64,000 nt of DNA from Acanthopleura granulata (taxonomy: Eukaryota; Mollusca; Polyplacophora; Chitonida; Chitonidae), in assembly GCA_016165875.1 (NCBI GenBank), contig JABBOT010000080.1:36865763-36929762 (forward strand), written 5' to 3'. The translations under genes were made by a program, and so were the position numbers. The notes beneath the pieces are model-generated. The model searched no databases, had not been told where the DNA came from, and saw only the letters and a program-made list of their open reading frames with translations. Shown here piece by piece: positions 22,601 to 35,892 of the stretch. Positions within the stretch are counted from its first letter, which is position 1. Every line of letters starts with the position of its first letter.

Positions 22601-25600
22601 TGCAAGCATAAATCAACAGTCATCTAAAATGATAAGCCAATGAAGTCTTCCTGCATTTATGGGTCAACATGCATGTATTGGCCTGCAAGAACAAATCAAC
22701 AGTCATCTAAAATGATAAGCCAATGAAGTCTTCCTGCATTTAACGGTCAACATGCATGTATTGGCCTGCAAGCACAAATAAATAGTCATCTAAAATGATA
22801 AGCCAATGAAGTCTTCTTGCATTTAACGGTCAACATGATTGTATTGCCTGCAAGCACAAATCAACAGTCATCTAAAACGATAAGCCAATGAAGTCTTCCT
22901 GCATTTAAGGGTCAACATGCATGTATTGGCCTGCAAGCACATATCAACAGTCATCTAAAATGATAAGCCAATGAAGTCTTCTTGCATTTAACGGTCAACA
23001 TGCATGTATTGGCCTGCAAGCATAAATCAACAGTCATCTAAAATGATAAGCCAATGAAGTCTTCCTACATTTAACGGTCAACATGCATGTATTGGCCTGC
23101 AAGCACATATCAACAGTCATCTAAAATGATAAGCCAATGAAGTCTTCCTGCATTTCAGGGTCAACATGCATGTATTGGCCTGCAAGCATAAATCAACAGT
23201 CATCTAAAATGATAAACCAGTGAGGTCTTCTTGCATTTAACGGTCAACATGATTGTATTGGCCTGCAAGCACAAATCAACAGTCATCTAAAATGATAAGC
23301 CAATGAAGTCTTCCTGCATTTATGGGTCAACATGCATGTATTGGCCTGCAAGAACAAATCAACAGTCATCTAAAATGATAAGCCAATGAAGTCTTCTTGC
23401 ATTTAACGGTCAACATGCATGTATTGGCCTGCAAGCACAAATAAATAGTCATCTAAAATGATAAGCCAATGAAGTCTTCTTGCATTTAACGGTCAACATG
23501 ATTGTATTGCCTGCAAGCACAAATCAACAGTCATCTAAAACGATAAGCCAATGAAGTCTTCTTGCATTTAACGGTCAACATGCATGTATTGGCCTGCAAG
23601 AACAAATCAACAGTCATCTAAAATGATAAGCCAATGAAGTCTTCCTGCATTTAACGGTCAACATGCATGTATTGGCCTGCAAGCACAAATAAATAGTCAT
23701 CTAAAATGATAAGCCAATGAAGTCTTCTTGCATTTAACGGTCAACATGATTGTATTGCCTGCAAGCACAAATCAACAGTCATCTAAAACGATAAGCCAAT
23801 GAAGTCTTCCTGCATTTAAGGGTCAATATGCATGTATTGGCCTGCAAGCACATATCAACAGTCATCTAAAATGATAAGCCAATGAAGTCTTCTTGCATTT
23901 AACGGTCAACATGCATGTATTGGCCTGCAAGCATAAATCAACAGTCATCTAAAATGATAAGCCAATGAAGTCTTCCTACATTTAACGGTCAACATGCATG
24001 TATTGGCCTGCAAGCACATATCAACAGTCATCTAAAATGATAAGCCAATGAAGTCTTCCTGCATTTCAGGGTCAACATGCATGTATTGGCCTGCAAGCAC
24101 AAATCAACAGTCATCTAAAATGATAAACCAGTGAGGTCTTCTTGCATTTAACGGTCAACATGATTGTATTGGCCTGCAAGCATAAATCAACAGTCATCTA
24201 AAATGATAAGCCAATGAAGTCTTCCTGCATTTATGGGTCAACATGCATGTATTGGCCTGCAAGAACAAATCAACAGTCATCTAAAATGATAAGCCAATGA
24301 AGTCTTCCTGCATTTAACGGTCAACATGCATGTAATGGCCTGCAAGCACAAATAAATAGCCATCTAAAATGATAAGCCAATGAAGTCTTCTTGCATTTAA
24401 CGGTCAACATGATTGTATTGCCTGCAAGCACAAATCAACAGTCATCTAAAACGATAAGCCAATGAAGTCTTCCTGCATTTAAGGGTCAACATGCATGTAT
24501 TGGCCTGCAAGAACAAATCAACAGTCATCTAAAATGATAAGCCAATGAAGTCTTCCTGCATTTAATGGTCAACATGTATTGGCCTGCAAGCACAAATAAA
24601 TAGTCATCTAAAATGATAAGCCAATGAAGTCTTCTTGCATTTAACGGTCAACATGATTGTATTGCCTGCAAGCACAAATCAACAGTCATCTAAAACGATA
24701 AGCCAATGAAGTCTTCCTGCATTTAAGGGTCAATATGCATGTATTGGCCTGCAAGCATAAATCAACAGTAATCTAAAATGATAAGCCAATGAAGTCTTCC
24801 TACATTTAAGGGTCAACATGATTGTATTGGTCTGCAAGCATAAATCAACAGTCATCTAAAATGATAAGCCAATGAAGTCTTCCTGCATTTCAGGGTCAAC
24901 AAGCATGTATCAACACAACTTCTGTCATACAATTACATTATTTAGGGATGTCATAGCAAAGTTTGGAATTATAAAATAAAAGATTGTGTTACTGTATATG
25001 AAAAGCAACATCAGCTTCACCCAGACAGAGGATTATAGTGTTTACATCTGTGGTCATACACCAGCTATGGTCAGTATGTGACCATCTTTCTGCTTCATCT
25101 GTCCTCTCCCTATCACAAAGTTTAGAACTTTTCTTCAAAATCTGGTGTCAATGTTTACCATTTCCATAAAAATCATTCCTCAAAACAGCTGGTTCAATTA
25201 CTTGCAGAATGTTCATGTAACTCATCAGATGTGTGAAAACATTTCACAAAATTCACAGAAACTCGCAGTAATATGTATTCTACGCATGTCACAGTAACAT
25301 GTATTCTACACATGTCACAGTAACATGTATTCCACACATGTCACAGTAACATGTATTCCACGCATGTCACAGTAACATGTATTCCACACATCTCACAGTA
25401 ACATGTATTCCACGCATGTCACAGTAACATGTATTCTACGCATGTCGCAGTAACATGTATTCTACGCATGTCGCAGTAACATGTATTCCACACATCTCAC
25501 AGTAACATGTATTCTACGCATGTCACAGTAACATGTATTCTACGCATGTTGCAGTAACATGTATTCTACGCATGTCGCAGTAACATGTATTCTACGCATG

Positions 25601-28600
25601 TCACAGTAACATGTATTCTACGCATGTTGCAGTAACATGTATTCTACGCATGTCGCAGTAACATGTATTCTACGCATGTCACAGTCACATATTCTAAATG
25701 TTTTGGACTTTTGGACGACAAGTGGCAGAAATATTAAGCCTTTTTCCTAACTGGTCATCAATCTCATGAAAAAAACATTCGGACTAACCGAAAAGCTAAA
25801 AAATAAGGCTTTGTAAAATCAACAATTTCTATTAACATGGAGTTGGCCTTTAAATTACAATAACATTAACACTACATGTATAAATAAACACATCATAAAC
25901 TTTTCAACATTATCTGTGTAAAATACTGAAAGGACATGGCAGATGTGTCCAAAAAGCTGGCACAGGAAGCATGGAAACCACGACATCCCGTGTACTAGAA
26001 TGAAACTGATGTTTCGGGTGACCTACTCATGACCACTCACTCATGACGCACTTCCTTATTCCACATATGACCGTTCACCTAAATCAGTGTCATCAACAGT
26101 GATCACTGAGTTACAACCAATAATAAACTTCTGAAAACCCCAAAAATATAACAACTCACCTTTTCAGTAAGACCAAGTGAGAAGTATATAGGCACCTTGA
26201 GATTCATTCTCTCCCAATAAGATTCCAGCAAAATGCAAAGTTCCTGAGCTCTTCCCAGCGCAAACACAGGGATGAGAACCTGAAAGCGACCAAGGCCGTG
26301 TTCCATGTATCGTTTATATTTATAGTCTTTAACTGCTAGTTTACATGCATGGATGTCTCTTATTTGTATTTATATGTCCTTATTTGATTTTTAAACTCTG
26401 ATCTAACAGTATACACACAATCACGTTTATGTTGACACTCCTGATATGGTTGTCTCCACAGACCATGTTAAAATTTTGTTTACACTGCAGATCGGCAATG
26501 AACGTGTGTCCAATCACAATGTACATGTAAACAGAGTTTAAAATAAACAGCATTTGTCAGGAGGTTTTTGTCTAAAAATCTGTGCAAGTGCTTAATACAT
26601 GTACATGCTATGCACATATTTCACCGTGGTAAAGTTACAGATTCAGTTAAATACAGACTGATTTTTTCCTAGCTTTTATACAGGGAATGTCTTACTTTAC
26701 CACCTTTCTCCACACAATCATGCACCTTCTTGAGGAAGTCTCTTTCCCGACAGCGCTTGGAATCACGAATCGTTGTGGCGTACGTGGACTCGGTAATGAG
26801 CAGGTCAGGTCGACATTTGTCTATCCATGCGGATCCAAGATGGCGGTCTGGTGTCATATTGTAGTCACCCTGTTAAATGAACAATGTACAAATTTTTACA
26901 ATGTAAGAATTTTTATCTGCATAAAATAATTCTAAATTGACCTTAGCTGTGGTATTTATTTATTCATCTGATTGTTGTTTCATGGACAACAAAAGTTGAT
27001 CTGAACTTGGAAGTGAAGCTGTGACCTCACTAGGGCTTCTCTTTCACCCTCAGTTATTTCACTGTTGCTTAATGCAACTGTATACTCTACGGCTGACATA
27101 GATAAGGTACACCTGACCAGTGAAACCTAGCCATTATTAGTAATGGCGTGGAGAGAACCATTTACAGATGTAATCTGAAACATATGCTGGATATTATTTC
27201 TTCTATTTGAAATCTTTATATAAAACATTTGTACAAAAAGTCCAGAGATTCTGGTATAGGGTAAAAATGACGTGAAAATAATTTGGTGACTAGTCATTTC
27301 ATAGATTTTTTTTACATAGTCTGTAATCAAGAATATTCAGATAATATCTGACAAGAAAACCACCCAGGTAATTAATGATCAGAACAACCATACTGAGCTA
27401 CAGTAAGAACAGGTGAGCCCAGCTGGCTGAAGTTCTGACAATATTCAGATAATATCTGACAAGAAAACCACCCAGGTAATTAATGATCAGAACAACCATA
27501 CTGAGCTACAGTAAGAACAGGTGAGCCCAGCTGGCTGAAGTTCTGACAATATTCAGATAATATCTGACAAGAAAACTACCCAGGTAATTAATGATCAGAA
27601 CAACCATACTGAGCTACAGTAAGAACAGGTGAGCCCAGCTGACTGAAGTACTGACAATATTCAGATAATATCTGACAAGAAAACTACCCAGGTAATTAAT
27701 GATCAGAACAACCATACTGAGCTACAGTAAGAACAGGTGAGCCCAGCTGACTGAAGTACTGACAATATTCAGATAATATCTGACAAGAAAACCACCCAGG
27801 TAATTAATGATGAGGACAACCATGCTGAGCTACAGGAAGAACAGGTGAGCCCAGCTGACTGAAGTACTGACAATATTCAGATAATATCTGACAAGAAAAC
27901 TACCCAGGTAATTAATGATCAGAACAACCATACTGAGCTACAGTAAGAACAGGTGAGACCATCTGACTGAAGTACTGACAATATTCAGATAATATCTGAC
28001 AAGAAAACCACCCAGGTAATTAATGATCAGAACAACCATACTGAGCTACAGTAAGAACAGGTGAGCCCAGCTGACTGAAGTACTGACAATATTCAGATAA
28101 TATCTGACAAGCAAACAACTCAGGTAATTAATGATGAGGACAACCATACTGAGCTGCTGTAAGTACAGGTGAGCCCAGCTGGCTGAAGTTCTGACAATAT
28201 TCAGATAATATCTGACAAGAAAACCACTCAGGCAATTAATGATGAGGACAACCATACTGAGCTGCTGTAAGTACAGGTGAGCCCAGCTGGCTGAAATACT
28301 GACCGTGTACACCACTGACTGCTGTCCTACCCGGATATAAAACATGGCCGCCCCCAGAACATGGCCTGCGTAGTATGCTTTTATCTCCATCTCGTCATCA
28401 ACCTGAAATCACTTCTACAACTTCAACCTGCATGGGAATGGTTGTACATGTATTTAAACATTTAAAAGTTTTGCTTTAGTTTACATGCAGCTTTTGTTCA
28501 AAGTAATCTCAAATACTGTGGCGTCATCCAGATTTGACATACAATTTGTGTTATTCAGAAACTTTTTCACTTATAAAATACTTCCTTGAAATTTGTTTTA

Positions 28601-31600
28601 GAACTGGAACAGACTTTCTTGAGCTGGCTTCACCCTTTATTTTACACATAATAATAAAAAAAAAAGTAGCTTTTCTACCACCTGTTTCAAGCAACCAACT
28701 TTAACCTGATTACACAATGTAATATGTACTTTTTTACAAATTAACTTTAAAGCCCTTTTCTTGAGTTTCAAAACCTACCTCTTTGTTTACACATAATACT
28801 AACTTCAAGCTGGATAACTTTACTTTATATTGTGACCCTCCTGTAGTTCATGACATAATTTGCTCCTAACAGTTTGTCTGTCATAAATTCTGTTTTATAA
28901 CGATTTGAATACGAATTCTAGTATGTTAAAGACAAAACTGGCCCATCAAGTTGAACTTTACTAGATCAACCACTAATTTACTGAGGAATAATGGAAACTC
29001 TGGGCACAAAACCAGCTGTTTTTTTTTGTGACACACGGATACTCTTACACTAGGAGAAAGTAGCCCCTATGATTCACTCTAGAGGTGTCAGGCTGGTTGG
29101 AAGGGACAGACACTATTAGCCCAAATTATGCGTCTAAAGAAGACAAAGAAATATAAGCCAAATATTAGCCACGATTTAGCTCAAATACCTGAATTGTTTG
29201 ATGCAGGTTGACAGCCACAGCTTTCTTCATGCAGGTCTTTATCATCTCAGATGTAAAAAAGTTCAGTTCTCCTTTTCTGTCCACCATAATCTTCCTGAAA
29301 TCTTCCTGTAAACAAACTTTATCATTTACTTTGACTCTAATACATGCAAATTCATGGGTCATCCTACAAAAGAAATTGCTTCAAGATTGAATTTTCTATC
29401 AGATTTTCCAGGAGAAGAAACTAGGCAGACCTTCTTAAAACCTACCTTTAGAAGTGTGTAACATCTAATGATAAAGCCACTGTATTCTAAAAGTAACACA
29501 TTACCTACACGTATATGTAATCAGAGAGCACTAGAGCAAACTGGATTCAAACAGGTAACGTAATCAGTCACACCTGAGCCCCGGGAAAGGGATTTGCTAA
29601 TGTGACCTCACTGACCGGGAACCTCTTGAAGATGAATATATTTTCTTTTGAAATCACTTACTAGTAAAATGGGGCAGATGGCCTTGGTGGGATGTGTCAT
29701 GTAGATGGGTCCATCATAGCCGACCATTTCTGACATGTAAGGCAGAGCACCACAGTGGTCCAGGTGAAAATGGCTGCAAAAGTTAGAACACTACATGTAT
29801 TATTACATTTAACTTTTTCATTCATCTTCAATCTGGACAGAACCTGGCCGGCACTTTGCTGATATTTTAGACCATCAAAGTGCTTGATAAACTCTCCAAC
29901 ATGTAGCTTGATATATTAGCTGACTTGTATATTCATATCAAGGAAGTCCTTGAAAAACTTCAAAACAAGTATTTTCAAACTATCAAAATCATCAAAATGG
30001 TTGACAAACACCAAAACAAGTAACTTCAGATCACCAAAGTACTTAACAAACACCTAAACATGGACTATAGTGTATCAAACTTTCCCACTAGTGGATTGAC
30101 TTATGACTAATCAAATACATGCACTTCACGTATCAAAGGGTGAATGCTAAATATCACATTTCCACTTGCACAATGATATGTGTTAATTCAAAGTCACACC
30201 TGATAATGACACAGTCCAAATGTTCTGTCAGGCTTCCGCTTTTGGTGATATAGGTGAAGTCTGGGAAACGCCTCTGTGGAAACCAAAACAGATGTAAAGA
30301 AGGAATACAATTTTCTCTACAGAAATATGTTGATGTGACATACTTATGTATTAAAATTACATTATACACAGAAATTAATGAATCAAAATATTAACACAAA
30401 CCCTGCTTTGCTTTCTATCCATATGTGTCAGGGATACAAGTGATGTAATATCATGTTTCCGGTTTTTCTAACATAATTTACATACTGGTGCCATTGTAGC
30501 TTAGTAGAACTTCATTTCACGTATCGCATAGCTTCTCTGGACATGAGCTGTGATAAGCACTGTACAACTCAGGAGTGTATATGGGTGTTACAGACCACTC
30601 ATCATTTACTTGATGGCTGTTTCATGCCACACTCTGGAATATTTCACTTATACGACGGCATTATGAACTAGCACACCGTACCTGAAACCAACGACGAACT
30701 AAACATTACTAACAGCCAGAGAGGAAGCCATCATGAGCTAGACTTGAACTCACAGCGAACACACACTAGGATTCAATGCTTTGTGATGTGTACTGTTAAA
30801 TCAAGTACAACTACTTGGTACATTCAGGATTCCTTCTCCCTGTGTACAGGGCAGACATGGACAAATCACTCTGTCTTATCTGCATAAATTACGATGAAGC
30901 TTGTGTTCATATAGGGAATTCCGTTTACATGTTTATAAAACATCACAGCTTATACCACTGAACAGCTAAGGATATGTTACTCACACAAACAGTAATTACT
31001 GATCTGTCACAGCTGTAGCCAGAAAAATCCTAAATGTCGGTACGGTGCCCCAGAGGGATACAAATGGCTTATTTTATGACTCAAGTCAGAGTCGGTAGGC
31101 AGAATATATAACCAGTTCTGCATGATCTATATAATATAGTTCACGCCATTGTCTTACAAGTCTCTAATAAGGTAAGAATTAAACAGGATTTATTCAGCAC
31201 TTAGCCTTGATATGCTCTTCATATCCCATGTGTTCTGAGGGTTATTTTAGTGAGCTGGTTGTTGTCCCGTGTTATACAGGCCCAAAGACAGAGTGAGGCC
31301 CAGGTTTGTGCATTTTCTGCCGATGTCACACATCGATATCCTTAGTGGTACCTTTGTTACTCTTCTGATAACTTCAGGTGCTGTGGTTTTTCGTAAGGTG
31401 CTTAAAAACGAAAAGGCCGACACATGTCGCTTGCATTAATGTTTTGGAATTTGGGGATTATACTTTACGAACATCATAACTATACATGTCTGGCAAAAGT
31501 CATGTTCGTTATGTTGGTTATCACAACAGAACAACAGAAACACTCCAAGCCTCGTGTAGTCAACTACAGTTCATTTATTATAACTGTAACATGGAGAGTG

Positions 31601-34600
31601 ATCAAGACGCAGAGGGCCTTACTAGTCAACTCTCCAGCCCAATCCTAACTTGTCCCTCTAGCAAAGAGCACAGTTTCTATATAATGTCTAAGAATACAGC
31701 TTACTTAACCAGAGGTAACTGTCTGGTTGTCATGATAAAAACAAGTTACTATGAGTCTGAACAAGGACAGTAGAGACAGTCTAAGTTAATCCTCTTAAAT
31801 CTATAAACAAAACAGTCTTTGTACAATCACTCTCATACACTTGGTTGATTAAATTCAATGTTACACACTGATTTCATTATAAACTAATTATTTACTGTTG
31901 TGGCTTAAGTACATGTAAAATGTACAGCAATTCTTTAACAGGTCATAGTATTTCTCTTGCTAATTCATGTCCAAAGAACTGTTCCTCAAAACTGGACAAC
32001 ATATGAACGTATGAGCACTTGAGATTGAAGTATGGCATCATCATGTATTTAGGTTATCACCATTCAGTTTTGGTGTTCGAGCTTGGCTGTATATTTGGTG
32101 AGTGGTAACTGGTAACACATCACACCTCAGGGCCTCCAAACGGTTATCAAACATGGAGAGTGAATGGCAATAACCCTTACATATCCCATGGCCACGAAAG
32201 AATTCCAGATCAAAGGTTAATTAATTAGCATGGGTCTGTTCCCATCCTTCTTCCAAAATCACTAAAGTTATCATTTGCTGTCTCTTAATTTAATGTTTAA
32301 GAAAATGTAACATTTACAAACATTACAGACATATAGATTTGAGGGAACAAAAAATATAATTTATTTACTGAATATATTTTGTTTGTATTTAATGCGAAAT
32401 GGTTCTTACCTCTTTTAAGTATTTGCAATGAATGTAAGTTTTTTATATTGACTAAAAATCAAACTGTTTAAACATTGCAACATTTGGGCTGCCGTGAGGT
32501 TACTTGTTTCATGATTGTATGAAATGTAGTTGCACTGCTCAATAGTGGAAACAGCCATCTAACCCATTATGGTCAAAACAGATAACTGTCTACTGATTTA
32601 TTTATTTATCTATTTCATTGGCGTTTTACGCCGTAACCATGAATATTTCACTTATACGATGGTGGTGAGCATTATGGTGTGAGGAAACTGGACAGAGCCC
32701 GGGAAAAACCCAAGACAATCTGTAGGTTGCTGGCAGACTTTCTGTATGGCTGGAGAGGAAGACAGCAGGAGCTGGACTTGAAATCACAACGACTGCATTG
32801 GTGAGAGGCACGGGGTCATAACGTCGCACTGGCGTGTTAACCCCCTCAACCACAGAGGCCCCAGCTGTCTATTGGCCACATAACTGTGACATCTACAATA
32901 GGCTACATCTCTGGCCACAATTTCTGAGTCATAACAAAGCTGCTGTTAACAAACAAATAGACTGCCAATCTTTGTGAAGTTTGTCTTGTAATCCTTAAAT
33001 GTCAAACTATAAGCTACTGGTACCACAAGATAGAGGGGTATTTAGGTAACAATTCTGTTTTATATTCCCTCTACTATACGTGTGCCACTCCCATGTCAAC
33101 TCAGTATGTAGGATTCATCATGTGATGTTACCGACAACCAAGTGATGTCCCCTTGTGACATGATTTCGCAGCTTTTTGGCACGGTCGGGTAAATCCACAT
33201 AATTTAACATGAGCTGATATATACAATATTGAACATTCATCAAAAACAACAAATCAAACTTTCTGACATGTGTTTTTTTTTTTTTTATTTTTGACACCAG
33301 AAAAGAAATTCTGATTCATCTGAACAGATAATCTGCCTTGTTAAATACAGGAAATTGACCCTTCCATGCGATAAAACGGTGACATCATTTCGCAAAGTGT
33401 TTGCGCTGTGTTGTGATAGCGACATAACCTGCGTAATGAGCTCTAGAACATTCCTAAATGTATGAGTGGCCCACCATCTGTCCTAAATCCGCATACTGTA
33501 TCATGTTAGAACTATCAGCAAACGTGTAAGACAATATCATATATAATAAAATGCAGTCCTTCAGTGATCACTGACCTCGTCATTGTAGCCCATGTGCATC
33601 CCACAGTCCAGCATGATGTTCTTACCCCCCAGAGTGATGATGATACAGCTCCTGCCCACATCTGTAAACAGGACACAGCCAAGAGGCTCAGATAGCACTA
33701 TACAGTACAGTTTGCTACAAGTCATGTATGTAGTGGAATACAGAACTACACTGTCAAGTCTGCTATATGTGGTGGTACACAGCACTACACGGTCAAGTCT
33801 GCTACATGTAGTGGAAAACAGCACTATACAGCCAAACCTGCTACACGTAGTGGAATACAGAACTACACTGTCAACTCTGCTATATGTGGTGGTACACAGC
33901 ACTACACGGTCAAGTCTGCTACATGTAGTGGAAAACAGCACTATACAGCCAAGCCTGCTACATGTAGTGGTATACAGCACTATACAGCCAAGTCTGCTAT
34001 ATGTAGTGGTATACAGCACTATGCAGTGAAGTTTGCTATATATGGTGTGGTATAGCAGTACTACACAGTCAAGTCAGTTGTATGTAGTGGAATACTGCAC
34101 TACACAGTCAAGTCTGCTACATGTAGTGGTATACAGCACTACACAGTCAAGTCTGCTATATGAAGTGGAATACTGCACTATGCAGTGAAGTCTGCTATAT
34201 ATTGTGGTATACAGTACTATACAGCCAAGTTTGCTATATGTAGTTTTGTACAGCACCATACAGTCAATTCTGCTACATGTAGTGGTATACAGTACTGTAC
34301 AGTCAAGTCTACTATATGTAGTGGTATACAGAACTACACAACCAAGTCTGCTATATGCAGTGGTGTACAGCACCATACAGTAAAGACTGTTATATGCTAT
34401 GGTTTTAGAATGGGCTAAATCCTTACTACAGTAAAGCCTGTTTAAACATACATCATGTACATCTCAGATCAGGTCCACACAGTTGGCAAACTATAGTATG
34501 ACACAGCCTTTAATGTCACACCAATTATCTGTGCATACATTTTGGAGTAAAGCCCTCACACTTTAAATATTTTACCAATAGTTTATGCATAATTGTAATA

Positions 34601-35892
34601 AACTGGGATAAAGTGCTGTATTGCCCAAATTTTTCTTGTCCTGTGTTATCTGTTACCCTTTAAGGAATAAGTGTGTAAGAACATGCTGATATTTCAGAAG
34701 CTGTTTTCAAAAGCTATCAAAGTCACAATGTGTAGCAATACACCTATTTAAAGAGACCATGATCATCTGTAATCCCATTTTTATGCATATTCCAAATATG
34801 GTTTTATCATGATTTTATTTCAGCTAAAAAAGTGCTTAAAAAATCAACAGGCCAATATTTAAAGTCAGCATGAAAGTAGCCTTTTAAATGATGCACATTG
34901 TAGTTAAAGGTGGTGTGATCTGTTAATACATTATTGACTGTGACTGTATGATGTTACCAGGGTTATGTGCAAAGTTACTTACCCTGGCCAGCTCCTGAAA
35001 CATAAAGGCAACACAGTATTATACACAGACACAGAGCAGTGTACACATATGCAGGATTGTGTACACAAGATAATACACAGGTTCTGTACTCAAGATAACA
35101 CATACAGGAGTATGCAGCATACACGTTTAATGCCACATTATATACATATGCTCATACACTACCATATGCTATAACTACCATGTGACCTTCACTGCTCTTC
35201 ATTCGTTAAGTTTTCCTACATGTATCGATATAATTAACTAATGGTTTTAAATTACTTGTGGCCGAGCCTCCATGGCAAAGGGGTGTGCTAATGAGAGCAG
35301 GGCCATCCACAAATCTGTTGCCCAAAGCTGGAATTGAACCTCCATTTTATATTACTTAACTTCTGTCAGTCAAAAAGTTAAACATATATGTATTTGCACT
35401 ACAGTTCGTTACTAGCTACTAGCTACTAGCCATACAATACAGGAACATGAATGGTTTTTCGTGATGAATCAATGTATCATTGTCTAGTTCGGATTGTAAA
35501 ACAATCCTATCACTTACACACTAGGTCAGCTGTGGCCCCTGATTTGTCTGACTGATAGTGCAACAGCCTTAGGTTTCATACACACCAAAACATAACGGTA
35601 ACAATGATTTAAACCAACTCGAAGGCCGACGTACGATATTCTTACAGTAAATATAACGTCAGTGTTAGAGCGTAAAACATCCTATATCCCGCGAATAGTA
35701 TTTGGTTCGCTTGGATACGAAAACTGGACCATTTATAGTACAAAACCGTGGCGAGAAGAGAAGAGCAACACTGATCAGATTTACTTTAAACAGAGCACCA
35801 GCATACGCCTTTCACTGTGCATGTCTGCAACAAATGACGCTGTCTTGTTTCGTGTGTTTCTTACCTAATGGAACTACTTTAATTTCTGTCAT
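16614..35892 (-). CDS. ints11: Integrator complex subunit 11 (INTS11/CPSF3L), RNA endonuclease
   Basis: Complete minus-strand gene with 18 coding exons totalling 1791 nt, or 596 residues (the human protein is 600). Exons: 35892-35865, 34994-34983, 33661-33576, 30273-30200, 29773-29662, 29305-29189, 28402-28304, 26869-26696, 26279-26160, 22019-21924, 21413-21291, 20950-20861, 20033-19871, 19561-19451, 18543-18479, 18162-18020, 17041-16918, 16667-16614 (TGA). All phases agree. INTS11 is the metallo-beta-lactamase/beta-CASP nuclease of Integrator, which cleaves snRNA and paused Pol II transcripts in the nucleus. Seen motifs: PLGAGQDVGRSC; HFHLDH zinc ligands in exon 5; [17 protein letters not shown] split between exons 7 and 8; [48 protein letters not shown] in exon 13. 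All catalytic residues are present. Introns hold at least seven minisatellites. Confidence 0.96.
16830..16945 (-). repeat. ~37-41 bp tandem repeat spanning the INTS11 exon 17 donor site
   Basis: The string ttctcacctgatgtgacca occurs at 16875 and 16912, each followed by agac.acagaatg, with a third partial unit near 16845. The 16912 copy is the true exon 17 donor (CATCAG then GTGAGA). The second donor-like copy would lengthen the exon by 37 nt and shift the frame. Confidence 0.85.
18711..19150. repeat. 50-bp minisatellite in INTS11 intron 14
   Basis: About nine near-identical 50-bp units built on ctgactaaacaagagcaaca, gtgtgttaggctagg and aaatacgattcc. Lies between exons 14 (19451) and 15 (18543). 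Confidence 0.95.
20349..20462. repeat. 27-28 bp minisatellite, four copies
   Basis: Unit acaataaccatatggtgcat followed by catatac, in INTS11 intron 12. Confidence 0.92.
20645..20822 (-). mobile_element. SINE, minus orientation
   Basis: Begins with tttatttacttgattgatgc, then caagaacatttcacttatac, ggcggtggccagcaataaga, and ends in aactgagccacagaagcacc, the reverse complement of the tRNA-like head. In INTS11 intron 12. Confidence 0.9.
22014..24905. repeat. 83-bp satellite-like array (~35 copies) abutting INTS11 exon 10
   Basis: Units of 82-83 bp, each with cctgcaagcataaatcaaca, gtcatctaaaatgataagcc, aatgaagtcttc and ggtcaacatgcatgtattgg. The first unit overlaps the 3' splice site of exon 10: on the minus strand each unit carries gcttgcag then GCCAAT, the same as the true acceptor and first six exon bases. 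Unit variants (aaaccagtgaggtc at 22551, 23214, 24125) recur at spacings of 663 and 911 bp, showing larger blocks of 8 and 11 units. Confidence 0.97.
25262..25690. repeat. 26-bp minisatellite, ~16 copies
   Basis: Unit cagtaacatgtattctacgc followed by atgtcg or atgtca, in INTS11 intron 9. Individual units vary at two or three positions (tctacg/tccaca, cgcag/cacag/tgcag). Confidence 0.95.
27332..28306. repeat. 108-bp tandem array (~9 copies) abutting the INTS11 exon 7 donor
   Basis: Units of 108 bp contain caatattcagataatatctg, gtaattaatgatcagaacaa and caggtgagcccagctg. The unit next to exon 7 includes its donor: on the minus strand ACG then GTCAGTATTTCAGCCAGCTG, and most inner copies keep GTCAGTACTTCAG. 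The ORF extending past exon 7 into the array is readthrough of intron. Confidence 0.94.
30604..30765 (-). mobile_element. Diverged SINE, minus orientation
   Basis: atttacttgatggctgtttc, then ggaatatttcacttatacga, a rearranged middle, and cttgaactcacagcg (B-box region). In INTS11 intron 3. Confidence 0.65.
32596..32862 (-). mobile_element. Full-length SINE, minus orientation
   Basis: Runs from tttatttatttatctatttc through gaatatttcacttatacgat and acttgaaatcacaacgac (B box) to ccctcaaccacagaggcccc (tRNA head). In INTS11 intron 3. Confidence 0.93.
33698..34405. repeat. ~39-bp minisatellite, ~18 copies
   Basis: Unit tctgctacatgtagtggtat followed by acagcactatacagccaag, in INTS11 intron 2, starting about 40 bp from the exon 3 acceptor. 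Both strands are open in several frames here, so the overlapping 145- and 152-residue ORFs are not genes. Confidence 0.95.
34983..34994 (-). other. 12-nt microexon of INTS11 (exon 2)
   Basis: Sequence GAGCTGGCCAGG, between a good acceptor (tatgtttcag) and donor (gtaagtaac). It joins exon 1 (phase 1) to exon 3 to give PLG-AGQ-DVGRSC, an invariant N-terminal stretch of INTS11. Skipping it keeps the frame but removes four residues. Confidence 0.93.

Noticed and set aside
22014..24905. CRISPR array
   Set aside because: Head-to-tail 83-bp units without unique spacers, in an intron of a eukaryotic gene.
28046..28390. 114-residue ORF continuing past INTS11 exon 7
   Set aside because: Exon 7 ends at 28304 with a clear donor; the rest is intronic tandem repeat.
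33561..34029. Two overlapping ORFs of 145 and 152 residues on opposite strands
   Set aside because: Both are readings of the 39-bp minisatellite; only 33576-33661 on the minus strand is coding (INTS11 exon 3).
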